From positions 1 through 64,000 of the forward strand of contig NZ_JAAMFG010000021.1 in the NCBI RefSeq assembly GCF_011064545.1: a stretch of 64,000 bases of DNA, in the 5' to 3' direction. The position numbers and the translations under genes were made by a program. Below, piece by piece: positions 46,361-56,197 of this stretch (the stretch's first letter is position 1; the number at the start of each line of letters is the position of its first letter). This DNA comes from Wenzhouxiangella sp. XN24 (GTDB lineage Bacteria; Pseudomonadota; Gammaproteobacteria; Steroidobacterales; XN24). Below the pieces are notes generated by a model that did no database searches, was not told where the DNA came from, and was given only the letters and a program-made list of their open reading frames with translations.

Positions 46361-47188
46361 ATGAAGAGTTTCGCTCCGCTGTTGATTTTCGTCGTGCTGA
46401 TCTATGCGGCGCTGGTCGCCTTTCTCTGGTTTCGGCAGGAGAGCCTGTTGTTCCTGCCGAACATGCCTTCACGGGAAATCGTCGCCACGCCCGCGGATAT
46501 CGGGCTGCGCTACGAGGCCCTGCGCCTGCCGACTGCAGACGGCGAGGAGCTGGACGCCTGGTTCGTTCCGGCGCCCGGGGAGCGCGCCGTGCTGCTGTTC
46601 TTCCACGGCAACGCCGGCAATATTTCGCACCGCCTGGATTCCTTGCGAATCTTTCACGAGCTCGGGTTGTCGGTGCTGATTTTCGATTACCGCGGTTACG
46701 GGCGAAGCACGGGACGGCCGACGGAACCCGGTACTTATGAAGACGCGCGCGCGGCCTGGCGCCACCTGGTCGAGGATCGCGGCATTCCCGCGCAACGCAT
46801 CGTCCTGTTCGGCCGCTCGCTGGGCGGCGCCGTGGCGACCTGGCTGGCGGCGAACGCCGCGCCGCGTGCGCTGATCGTGGAGTCGGCCTTCCGCTCGGTG
46901 CCCGACATGGCGGCCGAGATCTACTGGTTCCTGCCGGTGCGGCTGCTGGCGCGGCTGCACTACCCGGTGGAGGAACTGCTGCCGCGCGTTGCCGCGCCGG
47001 TGCTGGTGATTCACAGCCGCGACGACGAGATCATCCCCTTCGCCCATGGCGAGGCGCTGCACGCGGCGGCGGGGCCGCCGACGCGCCTGCTGGAGCTGCA
47101 GGGCGGTCACAACACCGGCTTTTTCCACAGCCGGGCGCGCTATGTGGCGGGCATCGACGCCTTCCTGCGGGAGGAACTCGGCCTGTGA
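46361..47188 (+). CDS. Membrane-anchored alpha/beta hydrolase (ABHD13/17-like)
   Basis: This 275-residue serine hydrolase has an N-terminal membrane anchor (about 6-22). The oxyanion motif is FFHGNAGN, the nucleophile is in GRSLGGAVA, the Asp in HSRDDEIIPF and the His in QGGHNTGF. This layout matches bacterial homologues of BEM46/ABHD13. The ATG at 46361 is chosen because the anchor follows immediately; the frame opens at 46262, but the extra residues look non-conserved. The substrate is unknown. Confidence 0.9.
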   Translation: MKSFAPLLIFVVLIYAALVAFLWFRQESLLFLPNMPSREIVATPADIGLRYEALRLPTADGEELDAWFVPAPGERAVLLFFHGNAGNISHRLDSLRIFHELGLSVLIFDYRGYGRSTGRPTEPGTYEDARAAWRHLVEDRGIPAQRIVLFGRSLGGAVATWLAANAAPRALIVESAFRSVPDMAAEIYWFLPVRLLARLHYPVEELLPRVAAPVLVIHSRDDEIIPFAHGEALHAAAGPPTRLLELQGGHNTGFFHSRARYVAGIDAFLREELGL

Positions 47189-47212
47189 CGCGGCGGTTCG
47201 CCGGCCGCGCGC

Positions 47213-48370
<1,158 letters not shown>

Positions 48371-48527
48371 GGCGGGTCTCCGGAACGGTCGCTAAACAAG
48401 CGTTCGATTCTACCTCACCGGGGAGACCGGGTAGGGCCGCGCACGGTTCCCCGCGCCCAAAATTGCGATGACGCTCGCTGCGTCCTGCCCGACCCGACGC
48501 GGCACCCCCGAATTCGTCGCTAGCGCA

Positions 48528-48603
48528 GTGGCGGGGACATGCCAGGGTCCCTGGAGCGGCATAAGAATTCCAAGCGAAAGGGACCCTGGCATGTCTCCGC
48601 CAC
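48528..48603. repeat. REP-like element: 25-bp inverted repeat with a 26-base loop
   Basis: Arms 48528-48552 and 48579-48603 are complementary except for one mismatch; both include CATGCCAGGGTCCCT or its complement. The loop contains GAATTC. It sits in the 238-base gap between the acyl-CoA dehydrogenase promoter side and the end of greB. Size and form suit a REP/BIME-like palindrome, possibly mobilised by an IS200-like (RAYT) transposase elsewhere. No second copy is obvious in this window. Confidence 0.6.
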
Positions 48604-48608
48604 GGCCG

Positions 48609-49115
48609 TCAGGATCGGTCGTCGTAGCTGACCTCGAGCAGCAGCCAGGTCCTGCGCCCGGTGGCGAGTTCGAGGGTGACCTCGTCCCCCGGCGACCGCT
48701 TCAGCAGCGCGCGGGCCAGCGGCGCATCCATGCTGATGTAGCCGGGCGCATGGTCGAACTCATCCGGGCCGACGATCCGGAAACGTGATTCGGCGCCGTT
48801 TTCATCTTCCAGCGTCACCCAGGCGCCGAAAAAAACCCGGCCGCCTGCTTCCGGGGTGCGATCGACGATTTTCAGGACGCCGAGGCGCCGCCGCAGGTGG
48901 CGGATGCGCCGGTCGAGTCCGCCGAGCTGCTTCTTGCGGTAGATGTATTCCGCGTTCTCGGAGCGATCGCCCTCGGCGGCGGCGTCGGCCAGCGCGCGCA
49001 CCACCTCGGGACGCTCCACGCGCCACAGCCGGTCCAGTTCCTCGCGCAAACGTCCTGCGCCCTCCGGCGTGATATAGGGCGAAGCTGCGGGCTGGGGCGG
49101 GCGGTAGCGGCTCAT
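48609..49115 (-). CDS. greB: Transcription elongation factor GreB
   Basis: GreB rescues backtracked RNA polymerase by stimulating RNA cleavage. The 168-residue protein has the coiled-coil N-terminus with the tip motif DRSENAEYIYRKKQL and a FKBP-like C-terminal domain (ISMDAPLARALLKRSPGDE). The Ile-Tyr-Arg-Lys-Lys segment favours GreB over GreA. Its start overlaps the winged-helix gene's stop (ATGA). Confidence 0.92.
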   Translation of the reverse strand: MSRYRPPQPAASPYITPEGAGRLREELDRLWRVERPEVVRALADAAAEGDRSENAEYIYRKKQLGGLDRRIRHLRRRLGVLKIVDRTPEAGGRVFFGAWVTLEDENGAESRFRIVGPDEFDHAPGYISMDAPLARALLKRSPGDEVTLELATGRRTWLLLEVSYDDRS

Positions 49116-49417
49116 TCCTGCGCCGGGGCGGTCACCGCGCGCAACAGCTCTCCTACGGTGCAATGGCGCTCGAGCGGATGTCGCAAAGGCACATCCAGGT
49201 TCAGTTCATAGTGATTGCGCCGCCCGAGGCGTTCCCGCCTGATCACCCCGCCCGATTCCAGCTCCGCCACGATGCGCTGCACGGCGCGCTCGGTGATGCC
49301 CACCTGTTGCGCCACTTCGCGTAACACCTGTTCGGGGTTTCGCGCGAGACACACCAGCACGTGGGTGTGGTTGCTGAGAAAGGTCCATCCGCCGGTATCG
49401 GACACGGGAGATTTCAT
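49112..49417 (-). CDS. Winged helix-turn-helix regulator
   Basis: This 101-residue single-domain DNA-binding protein starts WTFLSNHTHVLVCLARNPEQ and has a recognition region ITERAVQRIVAELESGGVIRR, followed by a beta-wing (RLGRRNHYELN). It resembles small MarR/ArsR-type winged helices without a metal site. ATG 49417 is chosen because the domain begins there. It is translationally coupled to greB and divergent from isocitrate dehydrogenase. A weak ATCGT/ACGAT inverted repeat lies at 49440-49463 in that divergent region. Confidence 0.88.
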   Translation of the reverse strand: MKSPVSDTGGWTFLSNHTHVLVCLARNPEQVLREVAQQVGITERAVQRIVAELESGGVIRRERLGRRNHYELNLDVPLRHPLERHCTVGELLRAVTAPAQE

Positions 49418-49491
49418 TGCGCCCCCTTGCGTTCGGAACATCGTAAGACTTAGAATTCACGATATCAAGTGCGTATATACCAGGAGTGCCC

Positions 49492-50988
49492 ATGTCTGCA
49501 GTACTTGCCCCGCTGATCAACAGCGCCGCGCCCGACACGCTTCCGGCACGCACCGTGGCCGTCGCCGCGGGCGATGGCATCGGACCCGAAATAACCTCCG
49601 CCGTGTTGCGTGTGCTCGCCGCCGCCGATCCTGCTCTCAGCTTCCACCATGTGACCGTCGGGCTCAAGGCCTATGCCGCCGGCGAGGCCTCGGGAATCGG
49701 CCAGGACGTCCTCGACGCGGTGGCGCGGCACGGTGCGATCCTCAAGGGCCCGATCACGACACCGCAGGGCGGCGGCTACAAGAGCGTCAACGTCACGCTG
49801 CGCAAGGTGCTGGGACTCTACGCAAACGTCCGCCCGAGCATTTCCTACCACCCTTTCATTACGGCCCTGCAACCCGGGATGGACGTCGTCGTCATCCGGG
49901 AAAACGAGGAGGACACCTACGCCGGGATCGAGCACAGGCAATCCGACGAGGTTTACCAGTGCCTCAAGCTCGTGTCCCGCCCCGGCTGCGAACGGATCTG
50001 TCGTTACGCCTTCGAGTACGCCCGGGCGCACGGCCGGCGAAAGGTCACGTGCATGACCAAGTCCAACATCATGAAGCTGACGGACGGCCTGTTCCAGCGG
50101 GTATTCGAAGAAACCGCCCGGGACTATCCGGAGCTCGTCGCAGAACACATGATCATCGACATCGGCACGGCGCGCATGGCGAGTCGCCCCGCAGAATTCG
50201 ACGTGGTGGTCACGCTCAATCTCTACGGTGACATCCTCTCCGATGTGGCCGCGGAAGTATCCGGCTCCATCGGCCTGGCGGGCTCGGCCAATATCGGCCG
50301 GGAATGCGCCATGTTCGAGGCGGTGCATGGCTCCGCGCCGGACATCGCCGGCCGGGATATCGCCAATCCCTCCGGCATGCTGCAGGCCGCGGTCATGATG
50401 CTGCAGCATCTCGGTCGCGAGCGGCCTGCGGCATTGATCCGGAATGCCTGGCTGCGCACGCTCGAGGAGGGCATTCTCACGGCCGACGCGTATCGCCCCG
50501 GCCCGGGACGCCGCCAGGTCGGGACGCAGGAGTTCGCGGATGCCGTGATCGAACGGCTCGGCCAGGTGCCGCGGCGGCTGGCGCCGGTGGCCGAAGGGCA
50601 GGCCGTTCCCGAGGTGCGGCTGCAGCCGCCCGGCAGCGCCACGCCGAGGTCGTCGAAGCGCCTCGTGGGCGTGGACGTATTTCTCGACTGGGACGAAGCG
50701 GGCCGCGATCCGGGCGTGCTCGGCCGGCGTCTCGAGGCGCTGGCCGGGCCGGATTTCACGCTGGCCGTGGTGACCAACCGGGGCGTGAAAGTCTACCCGG
50801 GCGGCAACGCCCGGACGCTCTGCACCGATCACTGGCGCTGCCGTTTCCAGGCGCAGGAAGCTGCCGGACCGACCACCATTGCTGCGCTGTTGCTGCGACT
50901 GGCGGAGGCCGGGCTCGACGCGGTGAAGACGGAGAACCTGTACGAGTTCGACGGGCAGGCGGGCTACTCCCAGGCCCAGGGCGCTTAG
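49492..50988 (+). CDS. icd: Isocitrate dehydrogenase, Rickettsia-type with C-terminal extension
   Basis: This TCA-cycle enzyme oxidatively decarboxylates isocitrate to 2-oxoglutarate. The 498-residue protein has the beta-decarboxylating dehydrogenase core: AAGDGIGPEITSAV, IRENEEDTYAGIEH, KSNIMKLTDGLF, and NLYGDILSDVAAEVSGSIG. An additional C-terminal domain (about 380-490, VGVDVFLDWDEAGRDP) is typical of the Rickettsia-type enzyme and absent from E. coli Icd. ATG 49492 is preferred, with AGGAG five bases upstream; GTG 49486 is the alternative. NADP or NAD preference is not certain from sequence alone. Confidence 0.9.
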   Translation: MSAVLAPLINSAAPDTLPARTVAVAAGDGIGPEITSAVLRVLAAADPALSFHHVTVGLKAYAAGEASGIGQDVLDAVARHGAILKGPITTPQGGGYKSVNVTLRKVLGLYANVRPSISYHPFITALQPGMDVVVIRENEEDTYAGIEHRQSDEVYQCLKLVSRPGCERICRYAFEYARAHGRRKVTCMTKSNIMKLTDGLFQRVFEETARDYPELVAEHMIIDIGTARMASRPAEFDVVVTLNLYGDILSDVAAEVSGSIGLAGSANIGRECAMFEAVHGSAPDIAGRDIANPSGMLQAAVMMLQHLGRERPAALIRNAWLRTLEEGILTADAYRPGPGRRQVGTQEFADAVIERLGQVPRRLAPVAEGQAVPEVRLQPPGSATPRSSKRLVGVDVFLDWDEAGRDPGVLGRRLEALAGPDFTLAVVTNRGVKVYPGGNARTLCTDHWRCRFQAQEAAGPTTIAALLLRLAEAGLDAVKTENLYEFDGQAGYSQAQGA

Positions 50989-51059
50989 CGCGGCAACCGG
51001 CCGCCCCTCACCGGTCTTTGGCCGGCCGGGGATGGCGGCTCGCGTCCGGGTCGCCGTGC

Positions 51060-51065
51060 CATAAT
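51060..51065 (+). promoter_or_regulatory. Candidate -10 element for the YahK-type gene
   Basis: CATAAT lies 31 bases before the alcohol dehydrogenase ATG, in the 108-base gap after icd. No clear -35. Confidence 0.3.
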
Positions 51066-51096
51066 GCCGGCAGACCCTTAACTCAGGACTGCCGCC

Positions 51097-52149
51097 ATGC
51101 CCCAAGTCAAAGCCTATGCCGCCGAGTCTCCGGAGTCCGGAGTGGCGCCTTTCCCGATCGAGCGCCGGGCGCCGCGGCCGGACGACGTGGTGATCGAGAT
51201 CGACTATTGCGGGGTCTGCCACAGCGACCTGCACACCGCCTACAACGACTGGGGTATCACCACCTATCCGATCGTGCCCGGCCACGAGATCGTGGGCACC
51301 GTGCAGGCCGTGGGCGACGCGGTCACCGCGTTCAAGCCGGGCGACCGGGTCGGGGTGGGCTGCCTGGTCGATTCCTGCCGCAGCTGCGGCTCCTGCGACG
51401 ACGGCCTCGAGCAGTACTGCGAGCAGGGCTGGACCGGCACCTACAACGGGGTCGATCGCCATGACGGCACGCCGACTTTCGGGGGCTACTCCGAGCAGGT
51501 CGTGGTCAGCGACCGCTTCGTCCTGCGCATGCCGGAGGGACTCGACCCGGCGGCGGCCGCGCCGCTGCTGTGTGCGGGCATCACCACCTGGTCACCGCTG
51601 AAGCACTTCGGCGTCGGCAAGGGACATCGCGTCGGCGTGGTCGGCATGGGCGGGCTGGGCCACATGGGCGTCAAGTTCGCGCGCGCGCTCGGCGCCGAGG
51701 TCACCGTGTTCACGCGCTCGGCCTCGAAGGTCGAGGAGGCCAAAAGCCAGGGCGCGCACCACGTGATCATCTCCAGCGACCCGGCGCAGATGGAAGCCGC
51801 CGCCGCCAGCTTCGACTTCATCCTCGATACCGTGCCCGTGGAGCACGACCTGAATCCTTACGTCAACGCGCTGAAGCGCGACGGCACGCTCATCATCGTG
51901 GGCCTGCTGGGACCCGTCGAGCCGGCGCTGCACACTTTCCCGGTCGTGCTGGGGCGCCGCCGGATCGCCGGCTCCCTCATCGGCGGGCTGCCGGAGACGC
52001 AGGAGATGCTGGATTTCTGCGGCGAACACGGCATCACCTGCGATATCGAGATGCTGGACATCAAGAATATCAACCAGGCTTACGAGCGCATGCAGCGCAG
52101 CGACGTGCGGTACCGCTTCGTGATCGACATGGAGACGCTCCGGGCCTGA
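51097..52149 (+). CDS. yahK: Zinc-dependent NAD(P) alcohol dehydrogenase, YahK-like
   Basis: This 350-residue medium-chain dehydrogenase reduces aldehydes or oxidises alcohols. Catalytic zinc ligands are in YCGVCHSDLH and GHEIVG plus a later Cys (PLLCAGIT); the structural-zinc Cys cluster is CRSCGSCDDGLEQYC. The Rossmann motif is GMGGLGHMGVKFA. Closest named relatives are E. coli YahK and cinnamyl-alcohol-dehydrogenase-type enzymes, usually NADP-preferring. It converges on the iron ABC permease gene. Confidence 0.94.
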   Translation: MPQVKAYAAESPESGVAPFPIERRAPRPDDVVIEIDYCGVCHSDLHTAYNDWGITTYPIVPGHEIVGTVQAVGDAVTAFKPGDRVGVGCLVDSCRSCGSCDDGLEQYCEQGWTGTYNGVDRHDGTPTFGGYSEQVVVSDRFVLRMPEGLDPAAAAPLLCAGITTWSPLKHFGVGKGHRVGVVGMGGLGHMGVKFARALGAEVTVFTRSASKVEEAKSQGAHHVIISSDPAQMEAAAASFDFILDTVPVEHDLNPYVNALKRDGTLIIVGLLGPVEPALHTFPVVLGRRRIAGSLIGGLPETQEMLDFCGEHGITCDIEMLDIKNINQAYERMQRSDVRYRFVIDMETLRA

Positions 52150-52190
52150 AAACCGGCTATCGGCACCAAGCTCGCTACGACCTCGTGTCC

Positions 52191-52254
52191 GCGGCAGGCG
52201 AAGGCGGCAGGCGTAGCTGTCAGCGGCAGGCGAAGGCGGCGGCCGAGGCTGTCA
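52191..52254. repeat. Two-copy tandem repeat (32 bp each)
   Basis: The segments 52191-52222 and 52223-52254 both begin GCGGCAGGCGAAGGCGGC and end CTGTCA, with four differences in 32 bases. Copy two includes the stop codon of the iron permease gene; copy one is just outside it. It probably arose by local duplication. Confidence 0.6.
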
Positions 52255-53937
52255 GCGGGCCGCGGCCGGCGCCATCATGTGCGCCGTCTCGCTGCGCTGG
52301 CGGCGCGCACCCGGGCGCGACACCTGGCGTGCCAGCAGGATCACCGGGATGAGGCCGGCGACCACGATCGCGAGTGATGCGGTCGAGGCTTCCGCGAGCC
52401 GCTCGTCCGAGGCGAGCTTGTAGGCCTGTACCGCGAGCGTGTCGAAATCGAAGGGTCGCAGGATCAGGGTCGCCGGCAGCTCCTTCATCACGTCGACGAA
52501 GACGATCAGGCCGGCCGTCAGCAGGTTGGCGCGCAGGATCGGGAGATGCACGCGCCGGAGCGTGCGCCCGGGACCCTCGCCGAGCGCATGGGCCGCGTCG
52601 TCCATCGCAGGCGTGATGCGGGCAAGGCCGGCGTCGACGCTCTGCAGCGACACCGCAAGAAAGCGCGCGACGTAGGCAAACACGAGGCCGAGAATGCCGC
52701 CGGTCAGGATCAGCCCCGATTCGACGCCGAACCATGCCGAGAGCCAGCCCCGCAAGCCATGATCCGCCAGGGTGAGCGGGATGAGCACCCCCACCGCGAT
52801 CACCGAGCCGGGTATGGCGTAACCGAGTCCGGCAATCCGGTGCACGAGCCGCATTCCCGCCCCCGGGCGCAGGCGCAGCCCGTAGCCCACGATCACGGCG
52901 GCGACAACCGCGACCACCGCACTCACCGCCGCCAGGCTGACGCTGTTCCACAGGAGCCCGAGATAGCGCGCGCCGAACTGCATGTCGCCCCCGACCCAGG
53001 CCAGCCAGGCGAGACGACCCGCCGGCAACAGGAAACCGAAGGTCAGCGGCACGAGGCAGACGGCCAGCGCCAGCGCCGCACGTCCGCCGCGGAGTTCATA
53101 GGGTTTGCGTTCGGCGGCCGGCGCACCGACCTGGTGGAAGCGCATCCCGCCGCGATTGATGCGCTCCAGTGCGACCAGGGTGAAGACGAAAGCCAGCAGC
53201 ACGGCCGAGAGCTTGGCGGCGGAGACCGGGTCGCCGAGGGAGAACCACGCGCGATAGATGCCGGTCGTGAACACGGGGATGCCGAAATAGGCGACGGTGC
53301 CGAAATCGGCCAGTGTCTCCATGAGCGCCAGCAGCACGCCCGCGACCAGCGCCGGACGCGCCATCGGCAGCGCGACTTTCCAGAACGCACCCCAGGGACC
53401 GTGACCGAGCGTCCGGGCGGCCTCGAGCACGCCGCTGGACTGTTGCACGAAGGCCGCCCGCCCGAGCAGGTAGACGTAGGGATAGAGCACCAGCGAGAGC
53501 ATCGCGATGGCGCCGCCCAGCGAGCGGATGGGCGGAAACCAGAAATCGCGGGCCGACCACCCGGTCAGGTCGCGGATGAATGTCTGGACGGGCCCGGAGA
53601 CCTGGAGCAGGTCGGTATACGTGTACGCGATGACATAAGCGGGAAAGGCGAGGGGCAGGACCAGGGCCCATTCGAGGATGCGGCGCCCGGGGAAGCGGCA
53701 CACGGCCACCAGCCAGGCAGTGGACAACCCGAGCACCAGTACGCCGATTCCCGTGCCGACGACCAGCAGCAGGGTGGTGAGGACGTAATCGGGCAACAGC
53801 ACCTGGGCGATGTGACGCCAAGCCCCCTCGTCCGGGAGAAAGACGTGCAGGACCACCGTGATGACCGGCAAGGCCACCACCGCCGCCACGAGCACCGCGG
53901 CGGCGGGTAGCGAGAACAGCCTCCCCGCCGCGCGCAT
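52252..53937 (-). CDS. fbpB: Fe(3+) ABC transporter permease FbpB
   Basis: This 561-residue permease has two fused domains of about six helices each, as in FbpB/SfuB. Each half has the EAA loop for ATPase contact: LEAARTLGHGPWGAFWKVAL and DDAAHALGEGPGRTLRRVHL. It imports ferric iron delivered by FbpA. The start at 53937 (second of two adjacent ATGs) is preferred for distance to AGAGGA; 53940 is possible. The gene follows fbpA by 19 bases. No ATPase gene (fbpC) is present on either side. Confidence 0.92.
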   Translation of the reverse strand: MRAAGRLFSLPAAAVLVAAVVALPVITVVLHVFLPDEGAWRHIAQVLLPDYVLTTLLLVVGTGIGVLVLGLSTAWLVAVCRFPGRRILEWALVLPLAFPAYVIAYTYTDLLQVSGPVQTFIRDLTGWSARDFWFPPIRSLGGAIAMLSLVLYPYVYLLGRAAFVQQSSGVLEAARTLGHGPWGAFWKVALPMARPALVAGVLLALMETLADFGTVAYFGIPVFTTGIYRAWFSLGDPVSAAKLSAVLLAFVFTLVALERINRGGMRFHQVGAPAAERKPYELRGGRAALALAVCLVPLTFGFLLPAGRLAWLAWVGGDMQFGARYLGLLWNSVSLAAVSAVVAVVAAVIVGYGLRLRPGAGMRLVHRIAGLGYAIPGSVIAVGVLIPLTLADHGLRGWLSAWFGVESGLILTGGILGLVFAYVARFLAVSLQSVDAGLARITPAMDDAAHALGEGPGRTLRRVHLPILRANLLTAGLIVFVDVMKELPATLILRPFDFDTLAVQAYKLASDERLAEASTASLAIVVAGLIPVILLARQVSRPGARRQRSETAHMMAPAAAR

Positions 53938-53956
53938 CATTCCTCTGGTCGTCGGC

Positions 53957-55048
53957 TTACTTCCAGCCGGCCCGGTCGAGCGCCTTCTGCGCCTCGGCCT
54001 GGTGGATGCCATAGAGCGAGGCATCCACGGGGTCCGCCTTGAACGTGCCCATCGATTCCAGGGCCGGGTTGTCGAGCGCGGCGCCCGGGACGACCGGATA
54101 TTCGTTGTTGCCCCTGGCGAACAGCGTCTGGGCTTCGCTCGAGGCGAGGAATTCGAGGAAGGCGACCGCTTCTTCTGCGTTGTCGGCTTTGGCCACCACG
54201 CCCGCGCCGGAGATGTTCACATGCGTGCCGCGCCCGTCCTGGTTGGGGAACACCCAGCCCAGGCGTTCGACCACCGCGCGGTCGTTCGGGTCGTCGGACT
54301 TCATCAGGCGGGCGAAATAGTAGGTGTTGGCGACGGCGATGCCGCACTCGCCGGCAGCGACGGCGCGGATCTGGTCGGTATCGCCACCCTGCGGGTCGCG
54401 CGCGAAATTGGCGACCACGCCCCGCGCCCAGGCTTCGGCCTCTTCCAGTCCGTGCGCTTCGATCATCGAGGCCATCAGTGAAAGGTTGTAGATGTTGCCG
54501 CCCGTACGGATGCAGATTTCGCCGGCCCAACGGGGGTCGGCCAGGTCCTCGTAACGCGTGATCGCGCCGGCCTCGATCCGCTCGGCGTCATAGAAAATGA
54601 TCCTCGCGCGCGAGGAAAAGCCGAACCAGAGGCCGTCGGGGTGACGCAACTGCGCGGGTATCCGTTCCGTGAGCACCGCCGATTCCACGGGCTGGAAGAG
54701 GCCGGCCTGCTCGGCGCGCCACAGGCGCCCCGCGTCCACCGTGAACAGGAGGTCCGCCGGCGTGGCCTCGCCTTCCTGCAGGATGCGCTGGATCAGGGCG
54801 TCGTCCGTGCCTTCGATCCGTCGCACTTCGATTCCCGTGGCGTCCGTGAACGCCTGGTAGAGCTGCTCGTCGCTCTGGTAGTGGCGGGCCGAATAGATGT
54901 TGATGACCTGTGACTCCGCCTCGGTGGCGGCCGCGGCATTCTCCTCAGTCCCCGGGTCGGGCGAGCGGCCGCAGGCTGCGAGGAGCGCAAGCGATGCCAG
55001 GGTGAAGGCGAATCGTGCGGGGGTGAGCTTAGGTCGGGTGGGCAGCAT
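53957..55048 (-). CDS. fbpA: Fe(3+) ABC transporter substrate-binding lipoprotein FbpA
   Basis: This 363-residue binding protein captures ferric iron in the periplasm. It has a lipoprotein signal (LASLALLAAC, Cys near 26), INIYSARHYQSDEQLY at the mature start, and the iron-ligand Tyr pair in VANTYYFARL. The ATG at 55048 is chosen to give a short signal. A Fur-box-like palindrome lies 39 bases upstream, so iron repression is very likely. Confidence 0.93.
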   Translation of the reverse strand: MLPTRPKLTPARFAFTLASLALLAACGRSPDPGTEENAAAATEAESQVINIYSARHYQSDEQLYQAFTDATGIEVRRIEGTDDALIQRILQEGEATPADLLFTVDAGRLWRAEQAGLFQPVESAVLTERIPAQLRHPDGLWFGFSSRARIIFYDAERIEAGAITRYEDLADPRWAGEICIRTGGNIYNLSLMASMIEAHGLEEAEAWARGVVANFARDPQGGDTDQIRAVAAGECGIAVANTYYFARLMKSDDPNDRAVVERLGWVFPNQDGRGTHVNISGAGVVAKADNAEEAVAFLEFLASSEAQTLFARGNNEYPVVPGAALDNPALESMGTFKADPVDASLYGIHQAEAQKALDRAGWK

Positions 55049-55086
55049 GGTGAATTCCGGTGTTGGCGTAGACAGGAGGACCAATT

Positions 55087-55107
55087 TAATGCGAATCGTT
55101 CGCATTA
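55087..55107. promoter_or_regulatory. Fur-box-like palindrome
   Basis: TAATGCGAA-TCG-TTCGCATTA is a perfect 9-base inverted repeat with a 3-base centre, close to Fur sites of the AATGCGAATnATTCGCATT type. It lies 39 bases before fbpA and 58 bases before the divergent lipA start, so it most likely controls fbpAB. Confidence 0.75.
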
Positions 55108-55164
55108 TCAAGGTCCCGGCTTTCGCAGGTTACGGCGCTATGGGGGACATGAGAGAATTACTCG

Positions 55165-56175
55165 ATGGACACGAATTTCAAGGGCATCCCGATCATGCAG
55201 CCGCCCCCGGTGAAGAGCGGCGCCAAGTTTCGTCACCAACAGGGTGTGGCGGCGATCAAGAACGGCGTGAAGCAGAACGACCGCGCGGTTGCGGCGCCGC
55301 TGGGCCGCAAGCCGCCGTGGTTGCGCGCCAAGATGCCGAGCGGCGAAGGATACTCCCGGGTCCGGCAGAACGTACGCGAGCATCGCCTGGCGACGGTGTG
55401 CGAGGAATCGATCTGCCCCAATATCGGCGAGTGCTGGAACAACGGCACCGCGACGCTGATGATCATGGGCGCCGTGTGCACCCGCGCCTGCCAGTTCTGC
55501 GCCGTGGACACCGGTAATCCGCGCGGCTGGCTGGATGCGGAGGAACCGGCCAACGCGGCGCGCTCGGTCCAGTTGATGGGCTTGCGTTACGTGGTCATCA
55601 CCAGCGTCGATCGCGACGACCTGCCGGATGGCGGCGCCGCGCATTACGCGGCCTGCGTGCGCGCCATCAAGGCGCTGAATCCGGACACCGCGGTCGAGGC
55701 GCTGACGCCGGATTTCTGCGGCGACCTGCGCGCCATCGAGGCGGTGGTCGAGTCCGGGCTGGAGGTCTATGCGCAGAACCTGGAGACGGTGCGGCGCCTG
55801 ACTCACCCGGTGCGCGACCCGCGGGCGGGCTACGAACAGACGCTCGACGTGCTGGAACATGCCAAGCGCCATCGTCCCGAAGTGCTCACGAAGACGAGCC
55901 TGATGGTGGGGCTCGGCGAGACCGACGAGGAGATACGCGAGACGCTGGCCGAACTGCGCGCCCGGCAAGTCGACATCGTCACCTTCGGCCAGTACCTGCG
56001 CCCGACGCCCAATCACCTGCCCGTCGAGCGTTACGTCACGCCCGAAGAATTCGCCGAATACCGGCGGATCGGGCTGGAGATGGGTTTTCTCGAGGTCGTG
56101 TCCGGCCCGCTGGTCCGTTCCAGCTATCGCGCCGACCGCGTTTTCGAACACAACAACGTCGGTCTGGGAACATGA
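55165..56175 (+). CDS. lipA: Lipoyl synthase LipA
   Basis: LipA inserts two sulfurs into protein-bound octanoyl groups to form lipoyl cofactors for pyruvate and 2-oxoglutarate dehydrogenases. The 336-residue radical-SAM enzyme has the auxiliary cluster [12 protein letters not shown], the radical-SAM motif CTRACQFC and the conserved C-terminal RSSYRA. Length is normal. No lipB is in the window. It is divergent from fbpA, with sohB 22 bases downstream. Confidence 0.96.
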   Translation: MDTNFKGIPIMQPPPVKSGAKFRHQQGVAAIKNGVKQNDRAVAAPLGRKPPWLRAKMPSGEGYSRVRQNVREHRLATVCEESICPNIGECWNNGTATLMIMGAVCTRACQFCAVDTGNPRGWLDAEEPANAARSVQLMGLRYVVITSVDRDDLPDGGAAHYAACVRAIKALNPDTAVEALTPDFCGDLRAIEAVVESGLEVYAQNLETVRRLTHPVRDPRAGYEQTLDVLEHAKRHRPEVLTKTSLMVGLGETDEEIRETLAELRARQVDIVTFGQYLRPTPNHLPVERYVTPEEFAEYRRIGLEMGFLEVVSGPLVRSSYRADRVFEHNNVGLGT

Positions 56176-56197
56176 TTCGTCCGCACGGCTGCCGCTC

